In this document: piece by piece, positions 9,559 through 17,555 of the stretch
How positions within the stretch are numbered: position 1 is the stretch's first letter
Layout of the letters: each line of letters opens with the position of its first letter
NCBI GenBank assembly: GCA_031315995.1
Contig: JALDRG010000013.1
Coordinates: 35,190 to 99,189 of the forward strand
Source of the DNA: Nitrospira sp.
Lineage (GTDB): Bacteria > Nitrospirota > Nitrospiria > Nitrospirales > Nitrospiraceae
Direction of reading: 5' to 3'
Length of the DNA stretch: 64,000 bases
The notes under the pieces: model-generated
Database searches by the model: none
The model's input: the letters and a program-made list of their open reading frames with translations, nothing else
Told to the model about the DNA's origin: nothing
Position numbers and translations under genes: made by a program

Positions 9559-10313
9559 GCGATTTCTTTACCAGACTGGTGCAACGGCAGCAGGGCAGGC
9601 TCCCCACGGTTCAGCCGAGGATTCCGACCGTCTTTGCATCCGTGGTGAGTCAGGAGGGCGCTTCGATGCCGGAGGCAATCGCGTCCGAGCCGCCGATGCC
9701 GAGGGAACGAACCACGACAGTGACGGCGGAACACCCGTCCACGCGGCTCCGAACGACGGACCCCGCACAGCCAGTTTTTGCCGCCCCCTTGCTTCCCATG
9801 CGGGGTCGTATGCCTGGAGGCCTGTCATCGGCGGAGCTGCCCGTGTCTGAAGAATCCGATGCGTCACGTCCTCTCGAAAGCCCGGTGCCCGTGCTGCATC
9901 GCGCGTCGAACGATCGGCCCGGTCGTGAACCGACCTATTCGATGCCATCAAATTCGATTGGGAACAATGCCCCGCCCGCCGTTGAGGCTCGACCGGGCAA
10001 CCACGTGGCGCCCGAGAGTCCGCCTCGAGAGACGGACGTGGAATTGCCGCCGCGGCTGATGACAAGGGTGGTCGAGTCCCACCAGGTGCAAAGCAGTGCG
10101 CCGACGTCGATGCTCTCGACGGAGTCCACCCGTACACGGTCCGATAGCCTCGCGCAGGAAGTCTCCGAGCCTCCGATATACGTGACCATCGGACGGATCG
10201 AAGTCACCGCCCTTACCGCACCGTCGCTACCCAAGCGCAAGGCCGCCGCTCGTCCACCGTCGATGTCATTGCAAGATTATTTGACGCGCCGTCAAGGAGG
10301 GAAACGTGAGTAG
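9555..10313 (+). CDS. Proline-rich, mostly disordered eCIS protein
   Basis: A 252-residue protein overlapping its upstream neighbour by ATGA. A short N-terminal amphipathic segment (FFTRLVQRQQG) is followed by about 180 low-complexity residues rich in Pro, Ser, Arg and Thr. The C-terminus has an ordered patch, PPIYVTIGRIEVTAL, and a final MSLQDYLTRRQGG. I recall similar IGR-x-E-V and SL-x-DYL endings in hypothetical proteins just upstream of DUF4255 genes in other eCIS clusters. It may link tube and terminator or recruit the cap. It is too short and proline-rich to be a helical tape measure. Confidence 0.55.
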   Translation: MSDFFTRLVQRQQGRLPTVQPRIPTVFASVVSQEGASMPEAIASEPPMPRERTTTVTAEHPSTRLRTTDPAQPVFAAPLLPMRGRMPGGLSSAELPVSEESDASRPLESPVPVLHRASNDRPGREPTYSMPSNSIGNNAPPAVEARPGNHVAPESPPRETDVELPPRLMTRVVESHQVQSSAPTSMLSTESTRTRSDSLAQEVSEPPIYVTIGRIEVTALTAPSLPKRKAAARPPSMSLQDYLTRRQGGKRE

Positions 10314-11604
10314 CGCGCTGGCCATCGCCGGTGTCACGGCCGTGCTTCGCGATCTATTGAACGATGGCCTGATCAATCACAACGTCAGCGGCGTGCTCGG
10401 CAGCACGGTGACGGTGAGCGCCCTGCCGCCGGATCGCGTGGTCTCGGCGAATGGGACCGAAAATACCCAGCTCAATTTGTTTCTCCATCAAGTGACACCC
10501 AACCTTGGATGGCGCAACGAATCGTTACCCTCGCGGGACAGTTCCGGCAGAACCCGTTTGAGCAATCCGCCGTTGGCGCTGGACCTACATTATTTGTTGA
10601 GTGCCTATGGCGCCGAGGATTTGCATGCCGAAATTCTGCTGGGCTATGCCATGCAACTGTTTCACGAGACGCCGGTGCTCAACCGTAGAGCCATCGCCAC
10701 GGCACTGAATCCTTCGCCGGTGTCAGGCACGACGTTGCCGCCGGCACTGCGCGCACTGGCGTCCTGTGGACTCGCCGATCAGTTGGAGCAGATCAAGGTG
10801 ACCCCCGAGTACATGAATACCGAAGAGATGTCGAAACTCTGGACTGCCGTGCAGGCTCACTACCGTCCTACCGCGGCCTACCTCGCGACCGTCGTGTTGA
10901 TCGAGTCGACCTTGCCGACGCAGGCCAGTTTGCCGGTGTTGAGCCGCGGCCCGGTGGATCCCGTGACGAAGCGCGATCGCGGTGTGGTCGCACAGGCCAA
11001 TCTGCTGCCGCCGTTTCCCATCATTCAGACTGTGCTCCCTACGAATAAGCAACCCTCCGCCGCCGTCGGCGCCACCGTCGACATCATCGGTCATCATCTC
11101 GACGGCGCGAATGCGACTGTGCTGCTTTCGAACAGCCGGTTGGGCATCGAGCACAGTGTGCCAGCGGGGATCGGAGGGACCGACACCACCATGTCCTTCA
11201 CGGTGCCTGACGTCCCTGTGGGACTGTATCAACTGGCCGTGAGTGTCATCCGCCCGAGCGAAACCCAGCCCCGCACCAGCAATCAGCTGGCGTTGGTGAT
11301 CGGGCCAGAGATTACTACGGCCTTGCCGATCACCGTGATACGGGACGGCGCCGGGGCGGCGACGATCCCCCTGACCGTACAGCCGCAAATCCAGCCAGGA
11401 CAGTCGGTGTCGTTATTGCTCGGTACCAGGGAGGTACGAGCTGAACCGATCACGGTCGCCACGGCGAGCCTGAGTTTTCTGGTCGCCGACGCGCCGACAG
11501 GCGACGTGCTCGTCCGTCTGCGCGTCGACGGTATCGAGAGTCCGATCATCGATCGATTGGCTGTGCCGCCGTCATTTTTCAACTATCGGGTGACGATCAC
11601 ATGA
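10306..11604 (+). CDS. DUF4255 tail-terminator protein (Pvc16-like) with Ig-like C-terminus
   Basis: A 432-residue protein. Residues 1-190 form the DUF4255/Pvc16-N domain (AVLRDLLNDGLI, NLFLHQVTPNLGWRN, ALDLHYLLSAYG), which caps the distal end of sheath and tube. Residues 240-340 look like an IPT/TIG Ig-like domain (GATVDIIGHHLDGANATVLL) and a second beta-rich segment ends the protein. Translation starts at a GTG (10306) preceded by AAGGAGGG and overlaps the preceding gene by 8 bases. The Ig-like extension may decorate the particle end. Confidence 0.9.
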   Translation: MSSALAIAGVTAVLRDLLNDGLINHNVSGVLGSTVTVSALPPDRVVSANGTENTQLNLFLHQVTPNLGWRNESLPSRDSSGRTRLSNPPLALDLHYLLSAYGAEDLHAEILLGYAMQLFHETPVLNRRAIATALNPSPVSGTTLPPALRALASCGLADQLEQIKVTPEYMNTEEMSKLWTAVQAHYRPTAAYLATVVLIESTLPTQASLPVLSRGPVDPVTKRDRGVVAQANLLPPFPIIQTVLPTNKQPSAAVGATVDIIGHHLDGANATVLLSNSRLGIEHSVPAGIGGTDTTMSFTVPDVPVGLYQLAVSVIRPSETQPRTSNQLALVIGPEITTALPITVIRDGAGAATIPLTVQPQIQPGQSVSLLLGTREVRAEPITVATASLSFLVADAPTGDVLVRLRVDGIESPIIDRLAVPPSFFNYRVTIT

Positions 11605-13532
11605 GGGCTGCCGCGACCTCCGCACAGTGGTCTGACGCGAACCAGTCGTATCTCGTGGCTGAGTTTGCGCGCCTCAAGCTCCGACTGGGAGCGGAGTTGG
11701 ACGAGCAGGATGTCGGAGAGCGCCTGCAGGCCACACGCGCCTTGTTGCCGGCTCCGGCAGCCATCGATACGGTGGCTGAGCTGTTCGGCTTGAGCGCGTT
11801 CGAGCGGGATCTGCTCTTGCTCGTTGCCGGTCTCGAGATGGATGCCGAGCTTGGGCGTTTGTGCGCCGCCGCTCTTGGGCAGACGCAACGGCCTCAGGCC
11901 ACGTTCGGCGTTGCCCTGGCGGCATTGGAACATGCGCATTGGAGCGCGCTGGCATCGGTGGCCCCGTTGCGACGTTGGCGCCTGCTGGAAGTGGATGACA
12001 GCGCGGGTTTGGTCGCCGGAAGACTGCGTCTCGATGAGCGGGTGTTGCACTATTTGGCGGGTGTTAATTATCTCGATCCACGGTTGCAGCCGTTGCTCAC
12101 TTCAGTCGCTCCTCCGACGGCCATGGCAGGGGCACATCGCCGGATTTGCGAGTCTGTGCTTGAACGGCTCCACGACCATGCGTCTGCCTATCCAGTGGTG
12201 TTGTTGTCCGGCGATGACGTGGATGGTCAGCATGACATTGCGGCCGCCCTGGCGGCGCAGTTGCATGTGCAACTGTATGCCGTGCAGGCCGAAGATTTGC
12301 CCTGCACCCCCGCCGAGTCCGATGCCTTTGCTCTCCTGTGGCAGCGCGAAGCGGCATTGCTTGGCGCGACTCTCCTCGTGCATTGCCGCGATACGGCGCC
12401 GCACAAGGTGGCGCTCCGTCTCGCCGAGCGTAGCAGCAGTCCTCTGTTTATCGTCGGACCCGAGCTGCCCTCATTCAAACGCCTCACGATTCCCGTTTCA
12501 GTCAACAAGCCAAACAGCGCGGAGCAAAAACAACTTTGGCAACAGGTGCTTGGTTCAGCCGCGACAGGCTTGAACGGCGCGCTTGATGGCGTGGCGTCGC
12601 AGTTCAGCCTCAGCGCGCAAGCTATCTTTGCGACCGGCACAAGGCTACAAGACGCGCCGGCGGACGAGAGCCGGATGGATGAAGCGCTGTGGAACGCCTG
12701 CCGTCACGTCGGCCGTTCCCGGTTGGATGATCTGGCGCAACGCCTCGAGCCTGTAGCCGGCTGGAACGATCTGGTGGTGTCTGACGCGCAACGTCAGACC
12801 TTGCGCCAGATTGCCGCCCATGCGAAACACCGGTTGACGGTTTATCAGCAGTGGGGTTTTGCAGAGAAAGGTAGCCGTGGACTCGGCATCAGCGCGCTTT
12901 TTGCGGGAGAAAGCGGAACCGGGAAAACCATGGCCGCGGAAGTACTGGCCAATGAGCTGCATCTGGATGTGTACCGGATCGATCTCTCGGCGGTTGTCAG
13001 CAAGTATATCGGTGAAACGGAACGAAACCTGCGCCGCGTGTTCGACGCGGCTGAAACCAGCGGCGCGATGCTGCTGTTCGACGAAGCCGATGCTCTGTTC
13101 GGGAAACGCAGCGAGGTGCGCGACAGCCACGACCGCTACGCCAATATCGAGGTCAGTTACCTGCTGCAGCGCATGGAAGCCTATCGGGGCTTGGCGATTT
13201 TGACGACCAACATGAAATCGGCTCTCGATGTCGCGTTTTCTCGCCGATTGAGTTTTGTCGTGCAGTTCCAGTTTCCCGATCAACAACAGCGGGAACTGAT
13301 TTGGCGGAACATGTTTCCCGCCGCCACGCCGGTGGAGCCGCTCGATTATGCCAAACTCGCCAGACTCAACATGTCCGGCGGGAACATCCGCAACATCGCG
13401 CTCAACGCCGCCTTCCTGGCGGCCGACGAAGGCACGGCCGTGGGAATGAGGCATCTCGTGCACGCCGCGCATACCGAAGCGGCGAAACGCGACCGGCCGT
13501 TGTCGGACGCCGAAACGCGAGGGTGGTTATGA
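11601..13532 (+). CDS. AAA+ ATPase of the eCIS (Pvc15-like)
   Basis: A 643-residue protein with a C-terminal FtsH/CDC48-type AAA+ module: Walker A GESGTGKT (436-443), Walker B LLFDEADALFG (Asp494, Glu495) and a conserved S-x-YIGETERNLRRVF segment. The N-terminal 400 residues include a degenerate ATPase-like region without a Walker A motif. Nearly all eCIS loci encode such an ATPase; in PVC systems it is thought to help load or remodel cargo, though this is not settled. The start ATG overlaps the DUF4255 stop (ATGA). The gene lies directly upstream of the cargo genes, which fits a loading role. Confidence 0.93.
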   Translation: MRAAATSAQWSDANQSYLVAEFARLKLRLGAELDEQDVGERLQATRALLPAPAAIDTVAELFGLSAFERDLLLLVAGLEMDAELGRLCAAALGQTQRPQATFGVALAALEHAHWSALASVAPLRRWRLLEVDDSAGLVAGRLRLDERVLHYLAGVNYLDPRLQPLLTSVAPPTAMAGAHRRICESVLERLHDHASAYPVVLLSGDDVDGQHDIAAALAAQLHVQLYAVQAEDLPCTPAESDAFALLWQREAALLGATLLVHCRDTAPHKVALRLAERSSSPLFIVGPELPSFKRLTIPVSVNKPNSAEQKQLWQQVLGSAATGLNGALDGVASQFSLSAQAIFATGTRLQDAPADESRMDEALWNACRHVGRSRLDDLAQRLEPVAGWNDLVVSDAQRQTLRQIAAHAKHRLTVYQQWGFAEKGSRGLGISALFAGESGTGKTMAAEVLANELHLDVYRIDLSAVVSKYIGETERNLRRVFDAAETSGAMLLFDEADALFGKRSEVRDSHDRYANIEVSYLLQRMEAYRGLAILTTNMKSALDVAFSRRLSFVVQFQFPDQQQRELIWRNMFPAATPVEPLDYAKLARLNMSGGNIRNIALNAAFLAADEGTAVGMRHLVHAAHTEAAKRDRPLSDAETRGWL

Positions 13533-13783
13533 GGCGTGTGGTGGTGAAGATCGAGAACTTGGTGTTGAAAGGATTCCGCTACGAAGACCGGCACGCGATT
13601 GCGCAGGGGCTGCAGGACCAACTCGCGCAGCTGTTGTCGGAACCCGGCATGGCGGAGCGACTTAGCACGGTCGGCCATATCCCACGTTTGCGAGCTGCTG
13701 AGATCGAGATGAACGCAGATTCGAAGCCGCAGCATGCTGGCATCGCCACGGCGAGTGAAATCGGGAAGGGGTTGATTCGATGA
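13529..13783 (+). CDS. Small conserved eCIS-linked protein
   Basis: An 84-residue protein coupled by ATGA overlaps to both the ATPase upstream and the first cargo gene downstream. It begins with a beta-strand segment (VVVKIENLVLKGF) followed by an amphipathic helix (AIAQGLQDQLAQLLSEPGM) and a polar tail. Small proteins of this layout follow the ATPase gene in other eCIS loci, as far as I recall. A role as ATPase partner or cargo adaptor is plausible but unproven. Confidence 0.65.
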   Translation: MRRVVVKIENLVLKGFRYEDRHAIAQGLQDQLAQLLSEPGMAERLSTVGHIPRLRAAEIEMNADSKPQHAGIATASEIGKGLIR

Positions 13784-16104
13784 GTGTGGCGACAGTGGTG
13801 CAGACGACCACCAAAGCGCCGAACAGCCGATCGCCCGGCATGCTCATTCAACGGCAATGCGCCTGCGGGGGATCAGCCGGATTCACCGGCGAATGCGAAG
13901 AGTGCAGGAGCAAGAAACTCCTGGGCAAGCCGCTTCAGCGCAAGCTCACGATCAACGAGCCAGGCGACGAGTATGAACAAGAAGCGGATCGAGTCGCCGA
14001 GCAGGTGGTGCGTATGCAAGAACCACTCGTAAGCCGCGGGACGGTGCCAACCTTGACCACGCCACTCGTGCAGCGAAGAGTGAATGGCAGCGGGATGGCG
14101 GGGGTCGGCATGGTTCCGCCGATCGTGTATGACGTACTGTCTTCGCCTGGCCAGCCGCTGGACGCCTCAACCCGCGCGTTCTTCGAACCGCGTTTTGGAT
14201 ACGATTTTGGGAACGTGCGTGTGCATCAGGACCTTCCGGCAGCCTATTCTGCCCGACGCATTAATGCGCTGGCCTACACTCAGGGGCAACACATCGCATT
14301 TGGTTCCGGCCAGTATTCGCCCGGGAGCCGATCCGGCAAGCGATTGTTGGCCCATGAGTTGTGCCATGTCGTTCAGGCTGGATCGGTTGCTTCTCGGTCG
14401 CATCACGTTCAATCTCCCTTGCTGTTTCGGCGTGAAGACCCGCGACTGGAGGCGTTACTCGCAGACCTCCGCACCTTAGGAGGAAACGAGGTCGGTCCTT
14501 ACGGGACCGATGAGCAGGTTGGTCGGATTTTTACCCTGCTGGGCGATCTAGACCTCAGTGATCCGGACAATCTCGTCCCTGTCGCCCAAGTGACGGCCGA
14601 AGCCTTTTCGAATCCGGTCTTGCTGCAGTTCTTGGATTTTGTCGAGGAGCGAAAGCAGAAAGAGCAGATGTTTGAGCTCCGTGGGTCCGGCCGTCTGGGA
14701 CATGGTTTGTTTCCCGTCATGGATGTGACTATCGAAGCCATGGGTGACCTCGCGCGTTCCTTCGCGCGAAGTTCACAGGCCTTTCTGTCCGGCCTGTACG
14801 CCGGATTTTCGGCGGCCAAGATGAGCGAGGAGGAACGCCAAGCGCTGCAGTCCAATCTGGCAAAGAGCGCGGTGATCAACGTGGCCTTTCCTGTGGTGTT
14901 TTTGTCCGGAACCCTAGTGGGCATCGGTCGGGATGCTAAGGATGCAATTACCAACACCGTAGAGATTCTCGGTAACTTTTCCGAGTTTGTCGACCAGATG
15001 GGCGAATTCATTGGCGGGCTGTTGCGCGATCAGGAACTGGCCCGAACGCTCGGCCAGGAAGCCGGCGAATTGTTCATTGACAAGATCAAAGATCTCGCGC
15101 CGCTCGATCCGGTCAGATTTACATTCGAGCTGGGTCGGCTGGTAGGACCGGCTATCGTGTACACCGTTCTCTCGTTGCTCGGCATACCCGTCGTTGCGGG
15201 AGCGATCCTGTTTGGCCGATTGAGCTCGACGCTGAGCCGATTTCCAAGATTACTCAAGGTTGTCGAATTCATCGGCAAACGCTTGCGGGCGCGAGCCAAT
15301 GAAAAGATCTTATCTCGATTGCTTCACGGCAGCGGCCTATCAAACCGTCCACCCTCGGGCGCACTTCTGGCCGCGCGCGAGGCCCTGCGCGCCGGCACAG
15401 CAACGCGCGACCATTACGAAATCTTGCTGCGCGAAGCGGTGAACGATGCCCGGGACTTCATTCGATCAAGCAGAGTTCTGCTTGGAGAAGATGTGGAACC
15501 GGCCAGTTCGAAGGTCCTAACCCTTGCCTGCGGTCCGGGGCGCGACTGTTCGACGGCATCCCTGGCGGGCATGGCTTCCGAAAGTCTACGGCCGCTCAGG
15601 ATCCATCGGTATCAAGCCGCCGAAGTGTTCGGTGAAGAGTTTCCTAGTCATGCGTTCAGCGTGGTGACCTTTCCTGATGGCAGCCAATTCCTGGTCGATT
15701 CCACCTTCGGACAGTTTAACCGCTCGTTCGCCCGCGCTGGCAGCCAGGATTTCCTTATCGAATTGGTGAGAGAGGGTTTCATTCCTTTAACCGATGACAA
15801 CGTTTCGCGTTACGCAGCCGTTCTTAGGCAAGGCGCCGATGTGGGTGCATCAACGATTGCGGACGCGCCGGAGTTGGCAGGACGGTTGCGCAGAGGGGAG
15901 TTGGCCGACATAGTGGACCAAGTTGGCCATGGCCTACCGGGCGTTGCCTTCGAAGATCCCGTTCCCCATTTCGATCGCGCCGACCTGTTAGATTTCGCTG
16001 AACGTACCAGGGAAGAACTTATCAGGCTGGGCGGCCAGGATGACATGGAAGCAGCCATGGAGTGGCTCATCAATCGGGCGGAAGTCCCGGGCGAAGCCCC
16101 TTGA
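13780..16104 (+). CDS. DUF4157 eCIS cargo A, with membrane segments and a papain-like C-terminal domain
   Basis: 774 residues. A leader holds a possible zinc ribbon (Cys27, Cys29, Cys39, Cys42), then LLGKPLQRKL and GDEYEQEADRVAEQV. The DUF4157 core runs about 110-200 with the metalloprotease-like HELCH motif (192-196). Two hydrophobic stretches (about 364-386 and 455-485) could insert into or cross a membrane. The C-terminal part has Cys590 (GRDCSTAS), His624 (SHAFSVV) and Asp640 (FLVDSTFGQF) in the order and spacing of papain-like or deamidase triads. DUF4157 is a known marker of eCIS toxins; activity of this C-terminal domain is inferred. The start overlaps the previous stop by ATGA. This is the only cargo gene translationally coupled to the structural operon. 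Confidence 0.85.
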   Translation: MSVATVVQTTTKAPNSRSPGMLIQRQCACGGSAGFTGECEECRSKKLLGKPLQRKLTINEPGDEYEQEADRVAEQVVRMQEPLVSRGTVPTLTTPLVQRRVNGSGMAGVGMVPPIVYDVLSSPGQPLDASTRAFFEPRFGYDFGNVRVHQDLPAAYSARRINALAYTQGQHIAFGSGQYSPGSRSGKRLLAHELCHVVQAGSVASRSHHVQSPLLFRREDPRLEALLADLRTLGGNEVGPYGTDEQVGRIFTLLGDLDLSDPDNLVPVAQVTAEAFSNPVLLQFLDFVEERKQKEQMFELRGSGRLGHGLFPVMDVTIEAMGDLARSFARSSQAFLSGLYAGFSAAKMSEEERQALQSNLAKSAVINVAFPVVFLSGTLVGIGRDAKDAITNTVEILGNFSEFVDQMGEFIGGLLRDQELARTLGQEAGELFIDKIKDLAPLDPVRFTFELGRLVGPAIVYTVLSLLGIPVVAGAILFGRLSSTLSRFPRLLKVVEFIGKRLRARANEKILSRLLHGSGLSNRPPSGALLAAREALRAGTATRDHYEILLREAVNDARDFIRSSRVLLGEDVEPASSKVLTLACGPGRDCSTASLAGMASESLRPLRIHRYQAAEVFGEEFPSHAFSVVTFPDGSQFLVDSTFGQFNRSFARAGSQDFLIELVREGFIPLTDDNVSRYAAVLRQGADVGASTIADAPELAGRLRRGELADIVDQVGHGLPGVAFEDPVPHFDRADLLDFAERTREELIRLGGQDDMEAAMEWLINRAEVPGEAP

Positions 16105-16151
16105 TCGATTCAGAAGTGGATCGATGGGTGAACCTAGAAGCTAAATCATCT

Positions 16152-17543
16152 ATGCGAATTCAGCCTGGAATAGCCGTCGACAAGGGGTGGCGCGCGAACC
16201 CCACCAGAGGGAGATCGCTGGTGGCGCCGCGACCGTGCGCCTGCGGTGGATCAGGCAGTCCGGCGGGCGTGTGCGCCGAATGCGGGACGAAAAAACTGCT
16301 CGGCCAGTCGCTACAACCGAAACTGCGCATCAACAAACCGTGCGACGAATACGAGCAAGAAGCAGAACGCGTTGTGGAACAAGTCATGAGAATGCCGAGC
16401 CAGCCTGGAACGTCCGGTATGGCACAGTCTTCGACCCTACCGCTTGTGCAGCACCGGGTGACCGGCTCGCCTAAGGCAGCAGCCGCCGCGGTTCCGTCGA
16501 TCGTGCAGGAGGTGCTCGCTACCTCCGGACAACCTCTCGATCCCGCCACTCGCGATTTTTTCGAACCGCGGTTCGCGCATGATTTTGGGCAGGTGAGAAT
16601 TCATGCCGATACCCAGGCGGCAAAGTCTGCGCAAGCGGTGAATGCCTTGGCCTATACGGTCGGTCGAGACGTCGTATTCGCCACAGGAACGTATGCTCCT
16701 CGGGATCCCCTAGGGCAGCGATTGCTGGCTCATGAGTTGAGCCATGTCATCCAGCAAGGAGGGAGTGGTCCCGGTAGTACCCTCCGAAGGGCTCCGGGGG
16801 CTGGTGTGGAACCGGAGAAAGCCCCCGGTCCTGTATCGCTCTCGACCGGGATCGCGGGCACGCATGAGATCGTGATTGATGGGAAGCCGTATCATTTGGC
16901 CGTCATATCGGATCATCTGTCAGCTGAGGATCCGGCAACGCGATTCCAGGCGGCCGCCAAAGACTATGTCGGCGAGTATCCCAATCTGGGACAAGGCTTG
17001 TGGGCATTCATTATTGAACCGGGAGTGGTCGAGCCAGGTAATAGCCCTCATTGTCCGATTAAAGGTAATTGTCTCGGTTGGGCGTATGGAAACTTTAGCG
17101 TATTTGATCCGTCCGACCGTGTCTGGATTCTTTTGCCCAAGTACTTTGAGTCGATTGGTCTGGCTGGCGAATCTGTTTCCCCATCCGTCGACACCTATCT
17201 GGCGCAAGCACGGGCCCAAAGATTTCCTCCGCATGCGATTTGGGATTACTTCATGAGTGTTGAGTTCCAAGCTTCGCCTGCGGACAGTGACAGGGATGCA
17301 CACTTGGCACTGTATGGACGAGGGTTCGCGGGCACAATGGATGGTCCTTCTCACATTGCATTTCGGACGGCCGGCGGCGAGTTATGGGTGTCCAAACCAA
17401 GTTACGTGAGGTTTCCGGTCGTGCATGAACAGGCGGGCCAGATGTCCGGTGGACAGATGGGGGACATCGTTCGTCTTTACAAAAGAGCGTCGGGTCCGCT
17501 CGCGCACGTCGTGCTGCGGTCCCGAGCAACTCCGGCACAGTGA
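16152..17543 (+). CDS. DUF4157 eCIS cargo B with a DUF7689-like C-terminal domain
   Basis: 463 residues. The leader has Cys29, Cys31, Cys41 and Cys44, then LLGQSLQPKL and CDEYEQEAERVVEQV. The DUF4157 core has HELSH at 194-198. The C-terminal domain (about 225-463) contains GNCLGWAYG (Cys307) and SHIAFRTAGGELWVSK (His401), resembling DUF7689-type papain-like domains. That domain is visibly AT-richer than the leader: hand counts give 45-47% GC for 17041-17160 against 72% for 16201-16260. The start was placed at 16152 to match the leader length of its paralogues; an ATG at 16062 overlapping cargo A and an in-frame GTG at 16116 are alternatives. Confidence 0.82.
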   Translation: MRIQPGIAVDKGWRANPTRGRSLVAPRPCACGGSGSPAGVCAECGTKKLLGQSLQPKLRINKPCDEYEQEAERVVEQVMRMPSQPGTSGMAQSSTLPLVQHRVTGSPKAAAAAVPSIVQEVLATSGQPLDPATRDFFEPRFAHDFGQVRIHADTQAAKSAQAVNALAYTVGRDVVFATGTYAPRDPLGQRLLAHELSHVIQQGGSGPGSTLRRAPGAGVEPEKAPGPVSLSTGIAGTHEIVIDGKPYHLAVISDHLSAEDPATRFQAAAKDYVGEYPNLGQGLWAFIIEPGVVEPGNSPHCPIKGNCLGWAYGNFSVFDPSDRVWILLPKYFESIGLAGESVSPSVDTYLAQARAQRFPPHAIWDYFMSVEFQASPADSDRDAHLALYGRGFAGTMDGPSHIAFRTAGGELWVSKPSYVRFPVVHEQAGQMSGGQMGDIVRLYKRASGPLAHVVLRSRATPAQ

Positions 17544-17555
17544 GCCTATAAGCCT

